In this document: positions 5,429-10,935 of the stretch, piece by piece
Layout: each line of letters starts with the position of its first letter
Position numbering within the stretch: position 1 is the first letter of the stretch
NCBI GenBank assembly: GCA_036557185.1
Contig: DATBHZ010000039.1
Location: 1 to 10,935, forward strand
Reading direction: 5' to 3'
Origin: DATBHZ01 sp036557185
GTDB lineage: Bacteria; Actinomycetota; Acidimicrobiia; IMCC26256; JAENVU01
Length of the DNA: 10,935 nt
The notes under the pieces: model-generated
Database searches by the model: none
The model's input: the letters and a program-made list of their open reading frames with translations, nothing else
What the model was told of the DNA's origin: nothing
Position numbers and translations under genes: made by a program

Positions 5429-8002
5429 ATGCCCCTCGATCCCAACAAGCTGACCCGCAAGACCCAGGAGGCGATCGGCAGCGCCCAGGCGTCGGCGCGC
5501 GAGCGTCACCACTCACAGGTCGGCTCCGAGCACCTGCTCGCCGCACTGCTCGCGCAGCCGGAGGGTGTCGTCATCCCCGTGCTCGAGCGGATGGGCGTCG
5601 CACCCGAGACCTTGCGCACCAACGTCGAGGCCGCGCTCGAGCGCATGCCGCAGGTCTACGGGGACACGGCGCAGCCGCCACAGATCACCCAGGACGCGTA
5701 CCGGCTCCTCGAAGCCGCCGACGACGAACGGCGGGACCTCGACGACGAGTACCTCTCGACCGAGCACCTGCTGCTCGCGATGACGAAGGTGCCGGGCGGG
5801 GTCGGCGATCTCTTGCGCGCGTCCGGTGTCACGACCGACGCCGTGCTCGACGCGCTCAAGGCGGTGCGCGGCTCACACCGGGTCACGAGCGAGAACCCCG
5901 AGGACCAGTACCAGGCGCTCGAGAAGTACGGCCGCGATCTCACGGAGGACGCGCGCCGCGGCAAGCTCGACCCGGTGATCGGGCGGGACGAGGAGATCCG
6001 TCGCGTGATCCAGGTGCTCTCGCGCCGCACCAAGAACAACCCGGTGCTCATCGGTGAACCGGGCGTCGGCAAGACCGCCATCGCGGAGGGGCTCGCGCGG
6101 CGCATCGTCGAGGGCGACGTTCCCGACAGCCTGCACGACAAGCGCCTCATCGCGCTCGACATCGGCGCGATGGTCGCCGGTGCGAAGTACCGCGGCGAGT
6201 TCGAGGAGCGGTTGAAGGCCGTCCTCAAGGAGATCGCGGATTCGGACGGCGAGATCGTCACGTTCATCGACGAGCTGCACACGATCGTCGGCGCGGGTGG
6301 CGCGGAAGGCGCGGTCGACGCGGGCAACATGATCAAGCCGATGCTGGCGCGCGGCGAGCTGCGCATGATCGGCGCGACGACGCTCGACGAGTATCGCAAG
6401 TACATCGAGAAGGACCCGGCGCTCGAGCGGCGCTTCCAGCAGGTCTTCGTCGGCGAGCCGTCGGTCGAGGACACGATCGCGATCCTTCGTGGCCTCAAGG
6501 AGCGGTACGAGGTTCACCACGGCGTGCGCATCCAGGACGCAGCCCTCGTCGCGGCTGCTGTCCTGAGCAATCGCTACATCCCCGCGCGTCAGCTCCCCGA
6601 CAAGGCGATCGACCTCGTCGACGAGGCCGCCAGCCGTCTGCGGATCGAGATCGACTCGATGCCTTTCGAGATCGACGTCGTCGAGCGGCGCATCCGCCAG
6701 CTCGAGATCGAGAAGGCGGCGCTCGGCAAGGAGACCGACGAGGCCTCGAAGCAGCGGCTCGACGCGCTCGAGTCCGAGCTCGCCGAGCTCGACGAGCAGC
6801 GCACCGGCATGGTGGCGCACTGGCAGCTCGAGAAGGACGCGATCACCGAGATCCGCGAGAAGAAGGAAGCGCTGGAGTCTGCGCGCAACGACGCCGAGAA
6901 GGCCGAGCGCGACGGCGACCTCGAACGCGCGGCGACGCTGCGCTACGGGACCATGCGCGACCTCGAGACGGAGATCGAAGCCAAGACCGACCGTCTCAAC
7001 GAGCTGCAGCACGACCACCAGATGCTCAAGGAGGAGGTCGACGAGGAAGACGTCGCCGACATCGTCTCGAAGTGGACGGGCGTTCCCGTGAGCCGCCTCA
7101 TGGAAGGCGAGATGCAGAAGCTCGTGCGCATGGAGGACGAGCTCCACGCCCGCGTCGTCGGTCAGGACGCGGCGGTCACCGCGGTCGCCAACGCGATCCG
7201 GCGCTCGCGCGCCGGCCTTTCGGACCCGCACCGCCCGATCGGATCGTTCCTCTTCCTCGGCCCTACGGGCGTCGGCAAGACGGAGCTCGCCCGCGCGCTC
7301 GCGGAGTTCCTGTTCGACGACGAGCGGGCGATGGTGCGCATCGACATGAGCGAGTACATGGAGAAGCACTCCGTGTCCCGTCTCGTCGGTGCGCCTCCCG
7401 GCTACGTCGGATACGACGAAGGCGGACAGCTCACCGAGGCGGTGCGCCGCCGCCCGTACGCGGTGATCCTGCTCGACGAGGTCGAAAAGGCCCACCCGGA
7501 CGTGTTCAACGTGCTGCTCCAGCTGATGGACGACGGGCGTCTCACCGACGGGCAGGGTCGCACGGTCGACTTCACCAACACCGTGCTCATCATGACGAGC
7601 AACCTCGGCGCCGGTGGCGACGAGGCCGTCGTGATGGCGGCCGTGCGCGCGCAGTTCAAGCCGGAGTTCGTCAACCGGATCGACGAGCTGGTGTTCTTCC
7701 ACCGTCTCGACGAGCGGCACATCGAGGCGATCGTCGGTATCCAGGTCGACCTGTTGCGGGAGCGTCTCGAATCGCGGAACCTCGGGCTCGAGCTGACAGA
7801 GGCTGCGCGCGAGCACATCGCACGAGTGGGCTACGACCCCGACTTCGGTGCACGACCGCTCAAGCGCGTGCTGCAGAAGGAGGTCGCGGATCCCATCGCG
7901 CTCTCCGTGCTCTCGGGCGAGTACCGCGAGGGTGACGTGATCCAGGTGGATGCCACGCCGGACGGTCTGGTGTTCAGCCGGGTCGAGCCGCTCCGAGTCT
8001 GA
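5429..8002 (+). CDS. clpB: ClpB, AAA+ protein disaggregase (Hsp100)
   Basis: ClpB is a hexameric cytoplasmic ATPase that threads aggregated proteins through its pore in cooperation with DnaK, DnaJ and GrpE. The 857-residue product is full length. The N-terminal substrate domain covers about 1-145. NBD1 has Walker A GEPGVGKT at 209-216 and Walker B FIDE with Asp281/Glu282. The coiled-coil M domain, rich in Glu, Lys, Arg and Gln, covers about 405-525; it and the lack of a ClpP-binding loop separate ClpB from ClpC and ClpA. NBD2 has Walker A GPTGVGKT at 611-618, Walker B LLDEVEK with Asp683/Glu684, and sensor-2 GARPLKR at 807-813. After TSNLGA, NBD2 has the short insert that I recall from actinobacterial ClpB. 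The HAIR-like repeat upstream suggests HspR repression. All ATPase motifs are intact. Confidence 0.97.
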   Translation: MPLDPNKLTRKTQEAIGSAQASARERHHSQVGSEHLLAALLAQPEGVVIPVLERMGVAPETLRTNVEAALERMPQVYGDTAQPPQITQDAYRLLEAADDERRDLDDEYLSTEHLLLAMTKVPGGVGDLLRASGVTTDAVLDALKAVRGSHRVTSENPEDQYQALEKYGRDLTEDARRGKLDPVIGRDEEIRRVIQVLSRRTKNNPVLIGEPGVGKTAIAEGLARRIVEGDVPDSLHDKRLIALDIGAMVAGAKYRGEFEERLKAVLKEIADSDGEIVTFIDELHTIVGAGGAEGAVDAGNMIKPMLARGELRMIGATTLDEYRKYIEKDPALERRFQQVFVGEPSVEDTIAILRGLKERYEVHHGVRIQDAALVAAAVLSNRYIPARQLPDKAIDLVDEAASRLRIEIDSMPFEIDVVERRIRQLEIEKAALGKETDEASKQRLDALESELAELDEQRTGMVAHWQLEKDAITEIREKKEALESARNDAEKAERDGDLERAATLRYGTMRDLETEIEAKTDRLNELQHDHQMLKEEVDEEDVADIVSKWTGVPVSRLMEGEMQKLVRMEDELHARVVGQDAAVTAVANAIRRSRAGLSDPHRPIGSFLFLGPTGVGKTELARALAEFLFDDERAMVRIDMSEYMEKHSVSRLVGAPPGYVGYDEGGQLTEAVRRRPYAVILLDEVEKAHPDVFNVLLQLMDDGRLTDGQGRTVDFTNTVLIMTSNLGAGGDEAVVMAAVRAQFKPEFVNRIDELVFFHRLDERHIEAIVGIQVDLLRERLESRNLGLELTEAAREHIARVGYDPDFGARPLKRVLQKEVADPIALSVLSGEYREGDVIQVDATPDGLVFSRVEPLRV

Positions 8003-8013
8003 CGTTCGGGTGA

Positions 8014-8039
8014 CGCCGGCCCTGTTTCCGGGGTCGGCG
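8014..8039 (+). terminator. Terminator-like hairpin after clpB
   Basis: CGCCGGCCC (8014-8022) can pair with GGGTCGGCG (8031-8039) over nine positions with one G-U pair, leaving an 8-base loop. It starts 11 bases after the clpB stop. No T-run follows, which is common in high-GC actinobacteria, so it may be a U-less terminator or simply an RNA-stabilising 3' structure. Confidence 0.45.
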
Positions 8040-8053
8040 GGCCGGGTGCCGAC

Positions 8054-8059
8054 TATCCT
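8054..8059 (+). promoter_or_regulatory. Possible -10 box for purA
   Basis: TATCCT fits the TAnnnT pattern of actinobacterial -10 boxes and sits 53 bases before the purA start, between the clpB hairpin and a small GGGG-GCTT-CCCC hairpin (8085-8096). No recognisable -35 element is found 16-19 bases upstream, where the hairpin lies, so this is a weak call. Confidence 0.25.
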
Positions 8060-8112
8060 GTTCCCAACGTGAGTGCTTTCGCGAGGGGGCTTCCCCGACC
8101 AAGGAGCGCCGC

Positions 8113-9405
8113 GTGCCCGGGGCAGTAGTCGTCGGTACCCAGTGGGGTGACGAGGGCAAGGGCCGCTTCACCGACTACCTCGCCAAAGAGGCGTCGGTGT
8201 GTGTGCGCTACCAGGGTGGTCACAACGCCGGTCACACCATCAGCGTGGACGGTGACGTCTACAAGCTGCAGCTCGTGCCGAGCGGCATCTTGTACCCGTG
8301 GGTCATGCCGGTCATCGGCAACGGCGTCGTCGTCGACCCGAACGTGCTGCTCGAGGAGCTCGACATGCTCGAGTCGCGCGGCATCGACGCCCGCCGCCTG
8401 CGGCTCTCCGGCAATGCCCACCTGATCATGCCGTACCACCAGGAGCTCGATCGGCTGAACGAGCGGTACCTGGGCAAGGCGAAGCTCGGGACGACCAAGC
8501 GCGGCATCGGGCCCGCCTACGCCGACAAGGCGATGCGCGTCGGTCTGCGTGTCCAGGATCTCCTCGACCCGAAGATCTTCCGCGAGAAGCTCGATCTCGC
8601 GCTCCGCGAGAAGAATGGCGTTCTCACCAAGGTCTACAACCGCCTTCCCATCGATGCCGGCGACCTCTCGGAGCGGTATCTCGCCCTCGCGCCGCGGCTC
8701 GCGCCGTTGATCGACGACACCGTCCACCTCGTGCACGAGGCCCTCGACGCGCAGCAGTGGGTGCTCTTCGAGGGCGCGCAGGCGACCTTCCTCGACCTCG
8801 ATCACGGCACGTATCCGTTCGTCACGTCGAGCAATCCGGTCGCAGGTGCGGTCGGGGCCGGTGCAGGTGTCGGACCGCGGGACATCGAGCGTGTGGTGGG
8901 CGTCGTGAAGGCCTACACGACTCGCGTCGGTTCGGGACCTTTCCCCGCCGAGCTGTTCGAGGGCGACGCCGTCGGTGATCTGCTGGTCGAGCGCGGCATG
9001 GAGTACGGGACCAACACGAAGCGCCGCCGCCGCACGGGGTGGCTCGACCTCGTGATGGTCAAGCACGCGGCGCGGCTCAACACGTGCAGCGAGCTCGCGA
9101 TCACGAAGCTCGACGTTCTCTCACCACTGGAGGAGCTCAAGGTCTGTGTCGCCTACGAAGGTGAGGACGGATCGCGCTACGAGCACGTGCCGTACCACCA
9201 ATCGGTGATGCACGAGGTGACGCCGGTCTACGAGACGCTCCCCGGTTGGGGTCACGAGATCGAGCGCGCCGAGCGGCTCGAGGACCTGCCCGCGAATGCG
9301 CGGGCGTACGTCCGCCACATCGAGGAGGTTGTCGGCGTCCCCATCACGTTCGTCGGTGTGGGTCCCGGCCGCGAGCAGACCGTCGTTCTCCCGCGCGCGG
9401 CGTAG
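8113..9405 (+). CDS. purA: Adenylosuccinate synthetase
   Basis: PurA joins IMP and aspartate with GTP hydrolysis to give adenylosuccinate, the committed step to AMP. The 430-residue protein matches the usual length. It has the P-loop QWGDEGKG at 10-17 with catalytic Asp13, and GGHNAGHT at 35-42 with catalytic His41. Further motifs are GTTKRGIGPAYADK, EGAQATFLDLDHGTYPFVTSSNP, the aspartate/IMP loop GTNTKRRRRTGW at 299-310 and the guanine-binding TKLDVL. The base-contact loop reads NTKR where many relatives have TTGR. Asp13 rules against the phage PurZ type, which has lost it. The GTG start at 8113 has AAGGAG (8101-8106) six bases upstream. The stop shares one base with the purD start, indicating a purA-purD unit. 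Confidence 0.97.
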   Translation: MPGAVVVGTQWGDEGKGRFTDYLAKEASVCVRYQGGHNAGHTISVDGDVYKLQLVPSGILYPWVMPVIGNGVVVDPNVLLEELDMLESRGIDARRLRLSGNAHLIMPYHQELDRLNERYLGKAKLGTTKRGIGPAYADKAMRVGLRVQDLLDPKIFREKLDLALREKNGVLTKVYNRLPIDAGDLSERYLALAPRLAPLIDDTVHLVHEALDAQQWVLFEGAQATFLDLDHGTYPFVTSSNPVAGAVGAGAGVGPRDIERVVGVVKAYTTRVGSGPFPAELFEGDAVGDLLVERGMEYGTNTKRRRRTGWLDLVMVKHAARLNTCSELAITKLDVLSPLEELKVCVAYEGEDGSRYEHVPYHQSVMHEVTPVYETLPGWGHEIERAERLEDLPANARAYVRHIEEVVGVPITFVGVGPGREQTVVLPRAA

Positions 9406-10646
9406 TGGACGTCCTCGTCGTCGGCTCCGGCGCCCGCGAGCACGCGCTGGTGTGGGGTCTCCGCCGCTCGAGCGCGGTCGACCGCGTCGTCGCCGCCCCC
9501 GGGAACCCAGGGATCGCCGAGCTCGCCGATTGCGTGCCGCTTCCCGATGCCCTGCAGAGCAGCTACGACCTCGTGGTGATCGGGCCCGAGCAACCGCTCG
9601 TCGACGGGCTCGCCGACGATCTGCGTGCGCGCGGGCTCGCGGTGTTCGGCCCATCGCGTGCCGCTGCTCGGCTCGAAGGATCGAAGGCGTGGATGAAGGA
9701 GCTGCTCGCCGCCGCGCGTGTACCGACGGCTCGGCATGCTGCCTTCGGTGCCGACGAGGAGGCCGCGGCTCTCGCTTTCCTCGAGACGCTCCCGGGCCTG
9801 TACGTGGTGAAGACGGACGGTCTTGCCGCGGGCAAGGGAGTCGTGGTGACCGAGTCGCTGCGCGAGGCGCGCGATGCCGTGCGCTCCTACCTGTCCGGCG
9901 ACGCGTTCGGCGATGCGGGCCGCACGCTCGTGATCGAGGAGGGCCTCACCGGGCCCGAGCTGTCGCTGCTGGTCATGTGCGACGGCTCGGTCGACGCGCA
10001 GCCGCTCGTCCCCGCACAGGATTTCAAGCGGATCGGGGATGGTGACACCGGTCCCAACACCGGAGGGATGGGCGCGTACTCACCGGTGCCGGTCGCGGAC
10101 GAGAGCCTCGTGGCCGGGATCATGGAATCGTCGGTGCGGCCGACCCTTGCCGAGCTCGAACGACGCGGCATCGAGTACCGCGGCGTCCTCTACGCAGGCC
10201 TCATGCTCACCCCGGACGGCCCGAAGGTCCTCGAGTACAACGTGCGGTTCGGCGACCCCGAGTGCGAGGCCGTGGTCCCACGCATCGCGAGCGACCTCGC
10301 GGCCCACTGTCTCGAAGCCGCGACCGGCCGGCTCCTCACACCGATCACGTTCCGGGAGGAGGCCGCCGTCACGGTGGTCCTCGCAGGCGACCGATATCCC
10401 CGGGCTCCTCGAACGGGCGACGTGATCGACGGGCTCGCGGCCCTCGAGGGGCTCGACGACGTCATCGTGTTCCACGCAGGGACCGCTCGCGCGGGTGACG
10501 ACCTCGTGACCGCGGGCGGGCGCGTGCTCGCGGTCACCGCCCTCGGCGGATCGATCCCCGAGGCGCGGGCGCGCGCCTATGACGCGGTCGCCAAGATCTC
10601 TTGGCCCGGGATGCAACACCGCACCGACATCGCGGCTCGGGCATGA
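9405..10646 (+). CDS. purD: Phosphoribosylamine-glycine ligase (GAR synthetase)
   Basis: PurD uses ATP to join 5-phosphoribosylamine and glycine, the second step of de novo purine synthesis. The 413-residue protein has the N-terminal motif VVGSGAREHAL (5-15) and GPEQPLVDGL. The ATP-grasp region begins near KTDGLAAGKG (136-145) and includes NTGGMGAYSP and the family signature RFGDPECE (281-288). The C-terminal domain ends DIAARA. The N domain looks about a dozen residues shorter than usual between the APGNPG motif and VIGPEQP. The GTG start at 9405 uses the last base of the purA TAG stop (TAGTG) and gives the typical opening MDVLVVGSG. The frame stays open upstream inside purA but nothing there resembles PurD. 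Translational coupling to purA is likely. Confidence 0.96.
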   Translation: MDVLVVGSGAREHALVWGLRRSSAVDRVVAAPGNPGIAELADCVPLPDALQSSYDLVVIGPEQPLVDGLADDLRARGLAVFGPSRAAARLEGSKAWMKELLAAARVPTARHAAFGADEEAAALAFLETLPGLYVVKTDGLAAGKGVVVTESLREARDAVRSYLSGDAFGDAGRTLVIEEGLTGPELSLLVMCDGSVDAQPLVPAQDFKRIGDGDTGPNTGGMGAYSPVPVADESLVAGIMESSVRPTLAELERRGIEYRGVLYAGLMLTPDGPKVLEYNVRFGDPECEAVVPRIASDLAAHCLEAATGRLLTPITFREEAAVTVVLAGDRYPRAPRTGDVIDGLAALEGLDDVIVFHAGTARAGDDLVTAGGRVLAVTALGGSIPEARARAYDAVAKISWPGMQHRTDIAARA

Positions 10647-10653
10647 TGGCATC

Positions 10654-10935
10654 GTGATCCCCCGGTACTCGCTCCCGGAGGTGGCGGCGCTCTTCACGGA
10701 CGAAGCGCGGTTCGCGGCGATGCTCGAGGTCGAGATCCTGGCCGTCGAGGCATGGGCCGAGCTCGGCGTCGTGCCGAAGGAGGCGGCGCAGAAGATCCGC
10801 GAGCGCGCCGGCTTCGATGTGCCCGCCATCGAGGAGCGCGAACGCGTCACCGAGCACGACACTGCTGCATTCGTGGATGTCGTGCAGGAGAGGGTCGGCC
10901 AGCCCGAGGGCGCGTGGTTGCACTACGGGCTCACG
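10654..10935 (+). CDS. purB: Adenylosuccinate lyase, N-terminal part
   Basis: The first 94 codons of purB, cut by the window end. PurB removes fumarate from SAICAR in IMP synthesis and from adenylosuccinate, the product of PurA, to give AMP. The start MIPRYSLPEVAALFTDEARF is the characteristic opening of bacterial PurB. It continues with TEHDTAAFVDVV (the early conserved His region) and ends at WLHYGLT, the beginning of the HYGLTSSD-type motif. The GTG start at 10654 lies seven bases after the purD stop; a nearer ATG (10643) runs into a stop after four codons. No clear ribosome binding site is seen, so initiation probably depends on coupling with purD. The lyase signature region is beyond the window. 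Confidence 0.95.
   Translation, partial: MIPRYSLPEVAALFTDEARFAAMLEVEILAVEAWAELGVVPKEAAQKIRERAGFDVPAIEERERVTEHDTAAFVDVVQERVGQPEGAWLHYGLT

Noticed and set aside
5873..7816. Long open frame of about 650 codons antisense to clpB
   Set aside because: It mirrors the third-position G/C bias of clpB, has low-complexity Arg/Leu/Glu/Val-rich content, no recognisable domain, and lies wholly within a certain gene.
5429..8002. ClpC or ClpA instead of ClpB
   Set aside because: The long coiled-coil M domain between the two AAA+ modules and the absence of a ClpP-binding loop identify ClpB.
8113..9405. PurA paralogue PurZ of the 2-aminoadenine (Z-genome) phage pathway
   Set aside because: The catalytic Asp13 that PurZ has lost is present, and the neighbours are purD and purB rather than phage genes.

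Overview
This is a high-GC bacterial window, almost certainly from an actinobacterium. The evidence is a dnaK-grpE-dnaJ-hspR operon ending in an HspR-type MerR repressor, heavy G/C use at third codon positions, frequent GTG starts, and protein sequences of actinobacterial character. The class is inferred only: PurA and the Gly-rich DnaJ look closest to what I recall of Acidimicrobiia or their relatives.

Layout. (1) Positions 1-2600, + strand: the 3' end of dnaK, then grpE, dnaJ and hspR, joined by overlaps or a 4-base gap as one heat-shock operon whose promoter lies outside the window. (2) Positions 2558-5192, - strand: a secreted clan GH-A glycoside hydrolase-like protein with a C-terminal array of about five propeller-like repeats, followed 40 bases later by a class I SAM-dependent methyltransferase. 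The methyltransferase 3' end runs 43 bases into hspR from the opposite strand. (3) Positions 5193-5428: a 236-base divergent intergenic region with a 19-base perfect inverted repeat. Its geometry matches the HspR operator (HAIR), and clpB follows from a strong ribosome binding site. (4) Positions 5429-8002, + strand: clpB. (5) Positions 8003-10935, + strand: a short intergenic region with a terminator-like hairpin, then purA, purD and the start of purB, tightly packed.

How the genes fit together. DnaK, its co-chaperones DnaJ and GrpE, and the ClpB disaggregase form the complete bacterial protein-disaggregation machine. HspR is the expected repressor of both transcription units. PurA and PurB act in succession on IMP to make AMP, PurB also acts earlier in IMP synthesis, and PurD catalyses the second step of the pathway.

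The part that ordinary housekeeping content does not explain is the minus-strand pair between hspR and clpB. The sequence gives no proof of a new system. The best leads are the uncharacterised GH-plus-repeat protein, an 11-base-arm palindrome at the start of the methyltransferase gene, an HspR that appears to lack its usual C-terminal tail exactly where the methyltransferase overlaps it, and the non-canonical HAIR-like operator shared by clpB and the divergent hydrolase gene. I saw no tRNA, rRNA, CRISPR array, transposase or insertion sequence, and no gene-free stretch exceeds 300 bases.
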